A DNA stretch of 64,000 nucleotides from a virus. Made by a program: the position numbers and the translations under genes. Below are positions 18,755 through 28,158 of this stretch, one piece after another. Within the stretch, counting starts at the first letter, position 1, and each line of letters opens with the position of its first letter. The notes below the pieces were generated by a model. It was not told the origin of the DNA. It saw only the letters and a program-made list of their open reading frames with translations, and did not search any database. Location of the stretch: IMG/VR virus record IMGVR_UViG_3300020457_000004, positions 62,001 through 126,000 of that record; one strand, written 5' to 3'.

Positions 18755-19204
18755 TTAGGAGTCAGATACAGTAACCGTCCAAGTGATCTTTAGTGTATCA
18801 GCAGCGGCTTTGTTTACCACAGAAAATACAGTTCTACACAGTAGCGTACCACCAGAACTAGCGTTTAAGATTCCTGCCTCAACAACCGCACCTGTACCAG
18901 TACCAGCGGGGAAGTCCCCAACATAAGCGACTGAATTTGAAGTGACAGTAGTAGAAGTAAGAGCAACCCTACCAAGTTCTGTACCTAATGCGGTATTACC
19001 AGCAGCGGCAGCAGTATTATCTGAACCGATTGCCATATGTGACATCGCGGTAGCAGATGCATCTTTCATACGAGATGCGATATAGTTAAGACCGTTGTTT
19101 ACAACGACATTTTTTATTTCTTGGGTTTCTTTTAAGTTCCCAAACTCATCAAACAACTCAAGAGTCAATCGACCCTTAGCGTCTAAGGCATTTTTTTGCA
19201 ACAT
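18755..19204 (-). CDS. Small beta-rich virion protein
   Basis: A 149-residue protein. A charged start (QKNALDAKGRLTLELFDEFG) leads into an NVVVNNGLNYIASRM helix, then an alanine/threonine/glycine-rich beta domain containing HMAIGSDNTAAAAGNTALG and ending LKITWTVTVSDS. The layout (conserved N-terminal adaptor, then variable beta head) is common in phage tail and fibre accessory proteins. It sits between gp7 and gp8. A classic late-promoter box lies 42 bases upstream and AGAGGAGA precedes the ATG, so late expression is well supported. The exact role is unknown. Confidence 0.62.
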   Translation of the reverse strand: MLQKNALDAKGRLTLELFDEFGNLKETQEIKNVVVNNGLNYIASRMKDASATAMSHMAIGSDNTAAAAGNTALGTELGRVALTSTTVTSNSVAYVGDFPAGTGTGAVVEAGILNASSGGTLLCRTVFSVVNKAAADTLKITWTVTVSDS

Positions 19205-19245
19205 TGTTATCTCCTCTAAAAATTAGTTATTGCCTTGTTATTCCT

Positions 19246-19253
19246 TATTTATA
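19246..19253 (-). promoter_or_regulatory. T4-type late promoter box
   Basis: TATAAATA on the minus strand in the 66-base gap between gp7 and the 149-residue gene. T4 spacing gives a start near 19240 and a 36-base leader that includes the ribosome site AGAGGAGA. This is the clearest late promoter in the window. Confidence 0.75.
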
Positions 19254-19270
19254 AGAATTAAAATTAGTTT

Positions 19271-22200
19271 TTAAAAATTCACTACCGTATCAGCAACATA
19301 ATCTTCGGCAAAGTAAGTTAAATCGACTGTATATGATTGTGAGATAAGACTACCACTATCACTTATAGCAGCATCTTCGTCCACGGAAGAACCTGTGAGG
19401 TCTATCTCTATATCAAGTTTAGTAATTGAATCAGCAGTATTTGAAGTATCTGTTGGGCCAGTTGTGATATCAAAATTATTTATACTGTCAGCAGTAGCAC
19501 TTGTATCAGTTGGATTGACACCTATATCAAACTTATTCACACTATCTGCGGTAGCTACTGAGTCAGTAGGTCTTGGTTGTGCCTCTACAGATGGAGTGTC
19601 TTGCGTTAGTGTTGTATCAGTACTAATCAATTGTGGTTCTATTGATAGTGTATCATCACTTGTAAATGTGTCAGCTCTACCAGCGGTTACATCAAATGCT
19701 GTTGAATCATCCGCATTTGGTGTATCTGTTGGGTTAACTCCGATATCAAATTTATCAATCGCGTCAGCAAACAGAAGAGTCTCAACAGCACCAACACCTC
19801 TTTCTACACTTACTGAATCTTGCATTGTAAATGAGTCAGTCGGATTTCTGAAGAATACGAATGATATCAATACAGACTCACCCATTTCTACACTATCCGT
19901 TGCGACAGCCTGAACTTCAAGTGATGTTAGTGTATCATTAGCAAAGAAGAATTCTGTACTTCTTTCGGTATCATCTGCAATAAGAACCGTATATCTACCA
20001 GCATCGTTAGCAAAGTAATCCAATGCGTATTCACCAGTATCCGTTGAATTGAAATTCATCTCTACTAGTTTTTGTGGATTACCAAGTTCTACATACGGGC
20101 CACCGTCATTTAAGAAATAGTCACCAACACCAAATCTTTCTACATAGTCATCTGATGCAGAACTGTGTTGTTCAAAGTATGGGTCACCAGTTTCAGTTCC
20201 ATCTGAAGTCGCGTAGAAAACTCTTACGGATGTACCAACAAATGTATACGGGCCTTCTTCAGATTGAATTCCAACACTCTCTGTTTGAGTAGTTGTGACA
20301 TCAAATGTATTGATGGCATCGCCTGGGAAAATTGAATCAGGCCCTGCTTCTGCAATCTCAACTGCCTTAACCACACTTTCATCAACAAGAATTTCCTCAA
20401 TGTCTGGATACTTGAAGAACATGTAAACATCTGTTTCAACTGTAAATCCAGCAGAGAAATCAATATCCTGTTTAATTTGTAGGTCACCATATAATGCAAA
20501 ACCAGCTGGGTGAGCAGCTCGTTTGACATAATCTTTCCATTCAGATGCTTGTAATTCTGATTGTATCTGATAGGCGAATGGTTGATAAACTATGTTATCG
20601 AATAGTCTGTTTGCATCTGATAGGAATCCACCAGCGTCACCAGCAACTCCACCTAGAACTGCATTATATCCTGTATTAAAGTCAACTAAAGCAATCTGAC
20701 CAGTAGGTGATTCCAATTCTATTTGGAAATCCTGTCTGTTAAATCCTTGTCCTACCGCGAGAACTTCAAATGTAGCAGGATATCCAACATCGTTCAATGA
20801 TGTAATTCTTACATAGGCATTATTAGATACGCCTGTTAGTGTATAATCCTCTCCAAAATAATCTATAGCATAGACACCCAGAATACCACCACTTTCATTG
20901 ATAACATAAGAATCACCAATTTTAAATCCACCAGCGGTTGTGCTTGACCCATCTTTTATTGAGTTAAATTTAGCAGTATTTAAAACCCTAGTTACCATAC
21001 CTTTCATAGCAGAGAAGACATCACCACTAGTGGTGTCTGGGAATACTTCTCCCGCTAAACTAACAAAGGTAAGAGTTAATCCTGTTGATATTCTAAGGTC
21101 TGGTAAATTATTATATCCTGCCCCTTGTTGGTTATTTGTAAATAAAATTTGGTCTACAACACCATTTGTGGTTCTAGTTTCTATTAGCGCTTCTTGAGTA
21201 ATAGTATCAGAAGCATTTTCGCTTACGATAATTTGTGGGTTAGCAGCAAATCCAGTACCACCATCAATAATAATAACTTTCTTTACTTTACCATTTGTAA
21301 TAGAGGCAACTTTTATTTTAACCCCTGTTCCTGTTCCACCAAATTCAGTAGCAGGAATTTCTATTATTTCATTTGGATAATAATCAGTACCATTATCTGT
21401 CACCGTAACACTAGATACCGCGTTGCCAGCAATAACTACTGTAAATGTCGCACCAGAACTACCACTAGAATAATGTCCTGTAGCACTAGTTATTTCAATA
21501 AATCTAAACTTAACATTACCATCTATAGCGTCACCCGACTCATGATTTGGCCCAGTTCCAACACCATTGGTAACTCCTTGGTTAGTAGCAAGGTATATTT
21601 TATTATTTGCTTTTACATATGTTCCTTTAGATATTGCTAAAGAATTATCGTAGTCAATATCAATGTAAGAAGTAAAGTCTGAATCAGTAATACTATATGT
21701 ACCATCAACTACTGAGGGGTCTGGTGTGTTAAAAGAACCTCCCCCCTCTGTTCCTGTAATTGTACCTATGTCTCCTGCTACTTCTGGTTGAAGCATTTCA
21801 TCATTTGAAAGACTACCAGCGCCTGGGCCTGGCAAACTAAAAGTATTGTTTATTCCAGATAGTACAAGTTCATATGCTTGGGGGTTAGTGTAAGCAATTT
21901 TTTTGACAGATTGGACACTTGCTCTTTTAGTAAAAGCATTTGTAACCGAACCAGTTGATTCATAGTAATGAAGGTCTACTTGTTGACCAACAAAATTCTG
22001 TGGGTCGAAATCTTCTGTATCCGCGTTGATAAAAGTTTTTCTTTCATAAACTTTTACAACATAATCTTCTTGCCATTTACTTGAAGATGGTCTAAGTACA
22101 AACTCCTGTGCATTGAATAGTTCTACTTCTTCATTATAAAGTATTCTGAATAAAAGTTTGATTGCTTCTCCACTACCTTTCGCAGTATAGAAGTCATTAA

Positions 22201-23065
22201 TATTTTTTAAAACAAGACTTAATTTAGCAGTCTGACCTAAAGGTAAATCTTTTACATAGTCCTTATAAAACTCTTTAAGAAAATTATCGTCTGTATTGAT
22301 ACTTCCATCATCGTTAAAATCAACATCTAGTTTAGCAAGAAAATCTTGTAATACTTTAAGTGGGCCGTGTTTAGAAGAATCAGTTTCATTAGTGAGTTCC
22401 ATGAACTCAAAATACTTTTCAATAAATGTTTGAAAAAGAGCGTGGTCGTTTCTAATAAATTCTGGTAATTGTTGACCAACAAGTTTTGAAATTTTAGGTT
22501 GTGCGTATACATCTGCTTTCGCAATGATGTCAACTTCTGCTGTTAGGATTGCCCCCTGCCCACCATTGATGTGAGTAATAGTACCAACAACAGTTAATTC
22601 TGAACCAGTACCACCAAGAGCGGTAGGTAAAAATGAAACAGTATCACCTTCTACATAATCATTACCATTTGAAACTGGTGTTATAGAAGTTACATCACCA
22701 TTGCCATTGATAACAATAGTAAATGTACCAAATTGACCAACCCCACTCGTAGAAGTAGGTTCAACACCAGTATATGTTCCAGCGTCAAGTCCTGTGTTTG
22801 TAGTAGTACTAGTAACAGTTGTAGCACCACCAGATACTTTTACTGAAGGAGTTAGAACATATCCATCACCACCCTCAGTAATATTAATCGCGGTTATATC
22901 ACCAGAACCAGAAAAGTCAATCGTAGCAGTAGCTGCGGCTTGTATCGGGTTATCACCAGTAGGTGCATCTATTAAAAGGGTGACTCCCGATGTATATCCA
23001 GAACCAGCGCTGGTGATAGCGATGGTTTTGATATATTCTAGATATGATGGTATTCGATTAGTCAT
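19271..23065 (-). CDS. 7: Baseplate wedge protein gp7 with C-terminal repeats
   Basis: A 1264-residue protein in the gp7 position after gp6. Two blocks match T4 gp7. DFYTAKGSGEAIKLLFRILY with NEEVELF corresponds to T4 DFYSTKGIEASYKFLFKVLY with NEEVEIE, and ASEWKDYVKRAAHPAGFALY corresponds to T4 SSRWKSDVIRFVHPVGFGFI. T4 gp7 has 1032 residues. Additions here are GSGYT-type modules at the N-terminus (near 18-70), a carbohydrate-binding-like module (about 470-515, GPNHESGDAIDG), and a C-terminal tail (about 890-1240). That tail has recurring units such as NKFDIGVNPTDTS. gp7 organises the wedge by holding gp8, gp10 and gp6. It overlaps gp6 by 8 bases. Confidence 0.87.
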   Translation of the reverse strand: MTNRIPSYLEYIKTIAITSAGSGYTSGVTLLIDAPTGDNPIQAAATATIDFSGSGDITAINITEGGDGYVLTPSVKVSGGATTVTSTTTNTGLDAGTYTGVEPTSTSGVGQFGTFTIVINGNGDVTSITPVSNGNDYVEGDTVSFLPTALGGTGSELTVVGTITHINGGQGAILTAEVDIIAKADVYAQPKISKLVGQQLPEFIRNDHALFQTFIEKYFEFMELTNETDSSKHGPLKVLQDFLAKLDVDFNDDGSINTDDNFLKEFYKDYVKDLPLGQTAKLSLVLKNINDFYTAKGSGEAIKLLFRILYNEEVELFNAQEFVLRPSSSKWQEDYVVKVYERKTFINADTEDFDPQNFVGQQVDLHYYESTGSVTNAFTKRASVQSVKKIAYTNPQAYELVLSGINNTFSLPGPGAGSLSNDEMLQPEVAGDIGTITGTEGGGSFNTPDPSVVDGTYSITDSDFTSYIDIDYDNSLAISKGTYVKANNKIYLATNQGVTNGVGTGPNHESGDAIDGNVKFRFIEITSATGHYSSGSSGATFTVVIAGNAVSSVTVTDNGTDYYPNEIIEIPATEFGGTGTGVKIKVASITNGKVKKVIIIDGGTGFAANPQIIVSENASDTITQEALIETRTTNGVVDQILFTNNQQGAGYNNLPDLRISTGLTLTFVSLAGEVFPDTTSGDVFSAMKGMVTRVLNTAKFNSIKDGSSTTAGGFKIGDSYVINESGGILGVYAIDYFGEDYTLTGVSNNAYVRITSLNDVGYPATFEVLAVGQGFNRQDFQIELESPTGQIALVDFNTGYNAVLGGVAGDAGGFLSDANRLFDNIVYQPFAYQIQSELQASEWKDYVKRAAHPAGFALYGDLQIKQDIDFSAGFTVETDVYMFFKYPDIEEILVDESVVKAVEIAEAGPDSIFPGDAINTFDVTTTQTESVGIQSEEGPYTFVGTSVRVFYATSDGTETGDPYFEQHSSASDDYVERFGVGDYFLNDGGPYVELGNPQKLVEMNFNSTDTGEYALDYFANDAGRYTVLIADDTERSTEFFFANDTLTSLEVQAVATDSVEMGESVLISFVFFRNPTDSFTMQDSVSVERGVGAVETLLFADAIDKFDIGVNPTDTPNADDSTAFDVTAGRADTFTSDDTLSIEPQLISTDTTLTQDTPSVEAQPRPTDSVATADSVNKFDIGVNPTDTSATADSINNFDITTGPTDTSNTADSITKLDIEIDLTGSSVDEDAAISDSGSLISQSYTVDLTYFAEDYVADTVVNF

Positions 23066-24992
23066 CCTTTACCCTTGATATCATAGTAACAGCAACACCT
23101 TGTTTGACATTATTGGTGGTATCTACTTGAGAATCATCAAGGGATAGGATTATGTTTCTTGCTGGCAAAGCAGTAACAGCATAACTTTGTTCTTCGGTTG
23201 CACGAACTAAATCATCTGTAGAAATATTTTTAGCACTTTCATGTGGTGTTATGTAAACCCTAACATCATTATTTCCTGCCCCACTTATAGCATCTATTCG
23301 CAAAGATGTTATATCCAATGACCCTGTGTCATAATCGATAGTCCCTACAGTACCCCCTATAATTGTATTTGTTTCTTTTGTTTTTAAAATAAGGTCACCT
23401 TTTGCAAGGTTAAATCGTTGACCGTTATATTGTTGTGAGGCAGTAAATGTCTCATCTGGTTTATCTGTAATATAAACTTCATCTTGAGAACCGTTTATAT
23501 TTACAGTAAAATAATTTGTTCTAACAGAACTAGCTAATAGTTTGTTATTGTACTTCAATTGATATCTAGTAGGAGTTTCAAGAGTAGGCGTCAATTTTTT
23601 CATTAACCTCATCTCTATATTATTTGCCAAAATAGAATCACTTACTGAATCTAATTCTTTACTTAATTTTGAGAAGAAGAAGTTTTTCTTTAATTCGTTA
23701 ACATTAGTATCAAAGTGAGATGTTACTTGGTCTAGTACTTTTGTCTTAATAGCATCTGAACTTTCCGTAGTTAGTTTCGGGTCATAAGTTACAGCAATAT
23801 TGAAACCTATGAATAAAGTTTCCGCGTCAACAAATTCAGTAACCAATGATACTGGAAGTTTTGGTTTGATAACATTATTAGCAATCTCATTTTTTTCTGT
23901 ATCAGTTATAACAAATCCAGTTTGAGGTTGAAGTGATATATAAACTGTTCCATAGACAGGCGGTACATTATCTTCTCCGCCCCAGACTGTTACAGATTTA
24001 ATATTTGGATTTGATTGTTTGATTGCAGTTTCGTAGTCAGTAGATGTCACAACCCTACCTTTAGCAGAATTAAATCGCGGTGCATTAAAACGAATACTGT
24101 TTATGTTTTCTAACTCGAATCCACCTGTAGCTGCTGAAACAGTTTTACCTGTAAGGTTTTCAGCTGAACCTGTAATACTTGATGGTGGAGAAAATTTCCT
24201 AGCACCATTTCCTTTTGTGGCATTTCCTAGAATGTATTCGCATATGACAATGTTTCCTACATCTAATTGTTTACCAAGAACACCGTCACCAAAAACAACT
24301 TGGTAAAATCCATCTGTTCTTTCTTCTAAGTAAAATACAGTAGACTTAGATGTAACTCCAGTAATTTGTTCTGACAACGCGAATGGCGTAGCATTTAAGT
24401 TAGTACTAGAAGTCTGTACTCTTACTGACAAAGTAGTTGTATCAACATTATCATTGGGTAATATTACTGGGCCAGACCTATTCGTACTATTAATAACCTC
24501 AGAAGTGGTAACTCTTGTTCCTTCCACCAAAGTTATATTAGTAAATCTAAAAGCAGCCACACCATTAATAACTGATTTGTCTACGGTGTAATCTTTATCT
24601 GGTAAAAAGTTAAAGTTTCTTCCGTTTACATTAGATGTAAATATCCTGTCTTTTGTTAAAGTAAGACTCGTTGATGTAAAAGCTGGGTCTGGTACTATTG
24701 TAAGGTCAATAACAGCCTTAGCAGAACGGGCAGACCTTGGTGTGTATCCCATTGTTTTTGCAATCGATACAACTGAATTTCTTTTGACAGCAGAATCAAT
24801 AAATGCTTCATTGGATACCATATGAGCAAGGACGGCATTGTAGTGTGTATTATATGCGAGTAAATCTATAAGTTGCGAAATACCAGATGCTTCAAAGTCG
24901 TAGTCTGCAAACTCAGTTTGATTTTTTAAGTGTGTTTTTAGATTTGTTTTTATAGTATCGAAATCTAATTCTGTTACATTCTTGACTGCCAT
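23058..24992 (-). CDS. 6: Baseplate wedge subunit gp6
   Basis: A 644-residue protein, close to the 660 residues of T4 gp6. The N-terminus (ELDFDTIKTNLKTHL, FEASGISQLIDLLAYNTHYN, then NEAFIDSAVKRNSVVSIA) is the characteristic gp6/J-like baseplate signature. The C-terminal half has the beta domain with HFDTNVNELKKNFFFSKLS that fits the inner-ring dimerisation region. gp6 dimers form the continuous ring that locks wedges together. It is adjacent to gp25 as in T4: the ATG directly follows the gp25 TAA and the downstream end overlaps gp7. No unusual feature is seen. Confidence 0.92.
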   Translation of the reverse strand: MAVKNVTELDFDTIKTNLKTHLKNQTEFADYDFEASGISQLIDLLAYNTHYNAVLAHMVSNEAFIDSAVKRNSVVSIAKTMGYTPRSARSAKAVIDLTIVPDPAFTSTSLTLTKDRIFTSNVNGRNFNFLPDKDYTVDKSVINGVAAFRFTNITLVEGTRVTTSEVINSTNRSGPVILPNDNVDTTTLSVRVQTSSTNLNATPFALSEQITGVTSKSTVFYLEERTDGFYQVVFGDGVLGKQLDVGNIVICEYILGNATKGNGARKFSPPSSITGSAENLTGKTVSAATGGFELENINSIRFNAPRFNSAKGRVVTSTDYETAIKQSNPNIKSVTVWGGEDNVPPVYGTVYISLQPQTGFVITDTEKNEIANNVIKPKLPVSLVTEFVDAETLFIGFNIAVTYDPKLTTESSDAIKTKVLDQVTSHFDTNVNELKKNFFFSKLSKELDSVSDSILANNIEMRLMKKLTPTLETPTRYQLKYNNKLLASSVRTNYFTVNINGSQDEVYITDKPDETFTASQQYNGQRFNLAKGDLILKTKETNTIIGGTVGTIDYDTGSLDITSLRIDAISGAGNNDVRVYITPHESAKNISTDDLVRATEEQSYAVTALPARNIILSLDDSQVDTTNNVKQGVAVTMISRVKDD

Positions 24993-25388
24993 TTATCTCA
25001 ACCTCTCTAAAACTATTCCGAGTTCTTGCAACTCCCTAATCCCTCTTACGAAAAAGAACACTTTACATGAAAATGAATTTTCATTTTGATCTGGGTAAAC
25101 CTCTACCTCTTCTACTACAACCCTTGGTTCAAAGTTAACAATCGCTCTTTTTATTTCTGTCGCAAGACTCGTACCAGTAGCCACATCGACTGGTTCAAAT
25201 AATAGTCCTCTTATTGGAGAACCATATTGCGGTTTAAATGGTTTTTCATAGTATTGAGTTAACAACAATGACTTCAACGATTGTTTAACCGCTTGAACAT
25301 CTACTCTCCGAGCAATATCCTTTGTATTTGGGTTTTTTGTAAAACTCAAATCAAAATCTTTATATATTGTAGTAGGTCGTTTAAGCAT
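24993..25388 (-). CDS. 25: Baseplate wedge protein gp25
   Basis: A 131-residue protein from ATG 25388. A GTG at 25412 in frame, overlapping the preceding stop (TAGTG), is an alternative giving 139 residues. It belongs to the gp25/GpW-lysozyme-like family: TIYKDFDLSF at the start, then DVQAVKQSLKSLLLTQ, the loop PQYGSPIRGLLFEP, and NFEPRVVVEEVEVYPDQ, matching T4 gp25 (NYEPRIDKLAV). gp25 docks on the gp6/gp53 core at the baseplate-sheath junction. A TATAAATA box ends 5 bases before the ATG. It is followed without gap by gp6. Confidence 0.9.
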   Translation of the reverse strand: MLKRPTTIYKDFDLSFTKNPNTKDIARRVDVQAVKQSLKSLLLTQYYEKPFKPQYGSPIRGLLFEPVDVATGTSLATEIKRAIVNFEPRVVVEEVEVYPDQNENSFSCKVFFFVRGIRELQELGIVLERLR

Positions 25389-25393
25389 GTGAC

Positions 25394-25401
25394 TATTTAT
25401 A
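25394..25401 (-). promoter_or_regulatory. Late promoter box giving a leaderless gp25 mRNA
   Basis: TATAAATA on the minus strand. With T4 geometry (box at -13 to -6) the RNA start falls exactly on the A of the gp25 ATG at 25388. Either the mRNA is leaderless or it serves mainly gp6 downstream. Confidence 0.55.
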
Positions 25402-25411
25402 ATACTTTGCA

Positions 25412-26038
25412 CTAGGCAAATGCGTTCTTAGTATCTTTATCTACTTTAGATTCTTTTTGTACAACTTCCAATCTTAAATTCTTGAGAAAGTCCTTTAACC
25501 TTTCTATCGTGGGTGAAACCCCTTCGTTTATTAATTCTTCAGCATCTATCTCTCCAGCATCAAGATTAAACTTGGCAGAAGTTACTTTAATCTTACCGTT
25601 TTTTGCCTTTTCAAAATTTGGCATTGCCTCACATAGACTTTCCAAATCTGAACCAAGACTATCAAAGAATCCAACTGGGTCTCTCATGATGTTGTTTATG
25701 GTATTGTTCTTATCACCATATTTTTCTTCAATCTCTTTAGCTTTAGCAATAAACCGTTCTGTTTGTGCCGCTAATGCCACCAAATCACCAAGTTCATCCG
25801 CGAATGGTATACCATCTCTTAATTGTTTAAGAAAGTTTTCTAGGTTACCAAATTCTTCTTGGAACAAGGCCTCAAACTCTCCTTGCATAGCAAGAAATTT
25901 TGCTTTAAGAAAATTGATACCCAGTTCACTCGCAATCGCATCAACAGTAGTATCAACTGCTAGGTCAATTTGGTCTTGTAGTTGGTCAATCTTATCCGCG
26001 ATTTCCCCAAATGCTTTTCCTATACCTTTACAACTCAT
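25412..26038 (-). CDS. Helical protein of the baseplate hub cluster
   Basis: A 208-residue protein that I cannot name. It starts MSCKGIGKAFGEIADKIDQL and is almost entirely helical and charged, with likely coiled coils at about residues 10-30 and 75-110 and a loop MRDPVGFFDSLGSD. No membrane span or catalytic motif is visible. It lies between gp5 (12-base gap) and gp25 (stop and GTG overlap), so it is very probably a late tail protein or assembly factor. The position and helical nature could fit a baseplate hub accessory, but nothing in the sequence decides this. Confidence 0.6.
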   Translation of the reverse strand: MSCKGIGKAFGEIADKIDQLQDQIDLAVDTTVDAIASELGINFLKAKFLAMQGEFEALFQEEFGNLENFLKQLRDGIPFADELGDLVALAAQTERFIAKAKEIEEKYGDKNNTINNIMRDPVGFFDSLGSDLESLCEAMPNFEKAKNGKIKVTSAKFNLDAGEIDAEELINEGVSPTIERLKDFLKNLRLEVVQKESKVDKDTKNAFA

Positions 26039-26049
26039 TTATTTCTCCA

Positions 26050-28158
26050 TTAAAGCGGTGGTGTCGTTTGATATGTACCAGAAGAAGACCCGCCAGGTAC
26101 AGGTGTGTTATGAGTATGAGTCTGAAGTACGGTGCTACCACCAGTAACCAATCCAGTAACAGTAAGAGTACCAGTAATTCCAGTTGCACCAGTAATGGAT
26201 GTTGCACCCACTATGCTTGTTACACCAGTAATATTTGTAATCGCAGTAATATCAACTATCGGAGTAACCGTCAAGAGTGAAGCATTCGTCATTATCGTAC
26301 TTGATGTTCCAATAGGTATGGCACTTGGTGTTCCAAATGTTGTTGGAAGAGCAGCACCAGTAGTATCAATAATAGTACCAGCACCAGCAATCGCGTTATT
26401 AATAAATCCAGCACCTGTTACGAAATTATTAATAGCACCAACCCCTGTAATGTTATTCTCAATTACACCAGCACCAATCAAGGTATTTTGAATACCACCA
26501 ACTCCACTAGGATTCACAACATAAGTCCTTTTGTTTCCGATAATTTGAGCTGGGAAGGGAACCGAAACTGGGCCAACTCTCTCTACATAGTCAACTCTCG
26601 CGGTTGTGTTAATTCTATCAGAAACTATGGAAACAACACCACCAAGAGGCGAGCCAGGTACTTTCGGTAAATCAGTCGGAGCAGCTGCAATGTCAACTTT
26701 CTGAATTGCCTCTAATTTGATTGAACCACCTTGAACAAGTGCATCTGGAGATGGAGCTGCCCCAGCCGAAGCAGCTTCTAAAGCTGCAGTTGGGTCAAGC
26801 CCTGTTCTAAGCGCGGTAGTAAACCCTATGTCACCTTTGACAATGTGTTTAAAATCATTACCACCCATTATTTTATGTTTACCTTGAACTGTTTCGTTCA
26901 TTTCTCCCAAAACACGCAAACGATAATTACCTATTTTCTTTTGGTCTTTATCAGACTGTCCTACTTGACAATTGAAGTTACCAGCAGTCATTAATAGATA
27001 TGAACTTTGAGTATCAACTAACTCATGTCCTTGTATCTTGTTTAACCTATTACCCATTACAGTATTGTATGAGTGACCACTTATATGTTCGTATTTGTTT
27101 CCCTTGACATTAATATTGTAATCGCCCTCTACCATAAGGTTGAAGTCGCCTCTAACATACATGTATCTGCTTTTTAAATCAATGACATAATCTTCACCAA
27201 CAATTTTTTCTACTTTGGTTCCGTCTGGTTGAATTTCTCTAAATGTTCCAGCAGTATGATATTCGTGTATTCTTTCCGCGTCTGGTGTGTCATCAACCTC
27301 AAAGACATGTCCACTCTCTGTTTCCCTTACATGGTTGTATGGGTACTGAGATTTAGAAATTTCAGAACCTTGTGGGTGGGGTTCCTCCCAGAAAGTTGGT
27401 TCGTATAGGCCTGGAAATACTGGAATGTCTTCACCACCATTATCATGTTCGTATGGTAGTTCTGTATTATTCCACCCAGATATTTTAGTTGCAAATCCTC
27501 GTGGCACACCATCGTCTTTAGCTCCTATTCTCGTTTCTCTTTTTCCCTTTAACGAATAGTGATTTTCTGACATATCACCCCTAGCAAGTCTAGAGGATGA
27601 TGCTTCTCCCAGAACATTCTTACCTACATCAACTTCATCAACACCTTCTGCGAGACCAGTAAGTTTATTGCCTTCCGCGTCTAATATGCCACCAAGTCCA
27701 TCACTAACCATTCCTTTGACTTTATCTGCAAGACTCTCGTCTTCTGATATCTTTAATTCTTTTCTGCGTGGGAATTTTCCATTTGGGTCATAGAATCCTC
27801 TTTCTGCCAATGACTCTGGTGATTCTGGTGTATCTTTATCGTCTATCGTGGGTACATTATCTTCTACACCAAAAGAACCCATGATAACTGGTATTTGACC
27901 ATCTTCACCATCAACAAAGAATCCGATTACAGTTGAACCCTCTACCAATCCAGTAGGTGATGAACCAACACCAGATATCGCTGCTGAGGTAACTGGTTGC
28001 ATAGGAATAGACCAAGGCAAAGACTCTGTAGGTAATATATTCTTATCAAGTGTGTGATAACCTATTATACGAACACGATATCTACCAAACTGTTCTGGGT
28101 CATTTCTGTCTTCTACGACACCCTGCCACCAAGCAAAATTGGGGTATCTATTCATCAT
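26050..28158 (-). CDS. 5: Baseplate central spike gp5 without lysozyme domain
   Basis: A 702-residue protein. The N-terminal OB-fold matches T4 gp5: WWQGVVEDRNDPEQFGRYRV corresponds to T4 WFVGVVEDRMDPLKLGRVRV, followed by PMQPVTSAAISGVGSSPTG. No T4-type lysozyme domain follows. A charged linker (about 110-300) leads to a beta-helix needle (about 320-440, with DYVIDLKSRYMYVRGDFNLM-like periodicity). A repeat region with units such as GAGFINNAI lies near 570-620. The tip THTHNTP near 680 matches the histidine pairs that bind iron at spike apices. It pierces the outer membrane and nucleates the hub. Its 3-residue overlap with the gp27-like gene supports the hub pairing. Confidence 0.88.
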   Translation of the reverse strand: MMNRYPNFAWWQGVVEDRNDPEQFGRYRVRIIGYHTLDKNILPTESLPWSIPMQPVTSAAISGVGSSPTGLVEGSTVIGFFVDGEDGQIPVIMGSFGVEDNVPTIDDKDTPESPESLAERGFYDPNGKFPRRKELKISEDESLADKVKGMVSDGLGGILDAEGNKLTGLAEGVDEVDVGKNVLGEASSSRLARGDMSENHYSLKGKRETRIGAKDDGVPRGFATKISGWNNTELPYEHDNGGEDIPVFPGLYEPTFWEEPHPQGSEISKSQYPYNHVRETESGHVFEVDDTPDAERIHEYHTAGTFREIQPDGTKVEKIVGEDYVIDLKSRYMYVRGDFNLMVEGDYNINVKGNKYEHISGHSYNTVMGNRLNKIQGHELVDTQSSYLLMTAGNFNCQVGQSDKDQKKIGNYRLRVLGEMNETVQGKHKIMGGNDFKHIVKGDIGFTTALRTGLDPTAALEAASAGAAPSPDALVQGGSIKLEAIQKVDIAAAPTDLPKVPGSPLGGVVSIVSDRINTTARVDYVERVGPVSVPFPAQIIGNKRTYVVNPSGVGGIQNTLIGAGVIENNITGVGAINNFVTGAGFINNAIAGAGTIIDTTGAALPTTFGTPSAIPIGTSSTIMTNASLLTVTPIVDITAITNITGVTSIVGATSITGATGITGTLTVTGLVTGGSTVLQTHTHNTPVPGGSSSGTYQTTPPL

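Noticed and set aside
19395-19913. Plus-strand open frame of 172 codons opposite gp7
   Set aside because: It mirrors the gp7 C-terminal repeats and has no upstream ribosome site.
26132-26491. Plus-strand open frame of 119 codons opposite gp5
   Set aside because: Valine/proline-rich composition is the antisense image of the gp5 ITG/NN repeats; no ribosome site.
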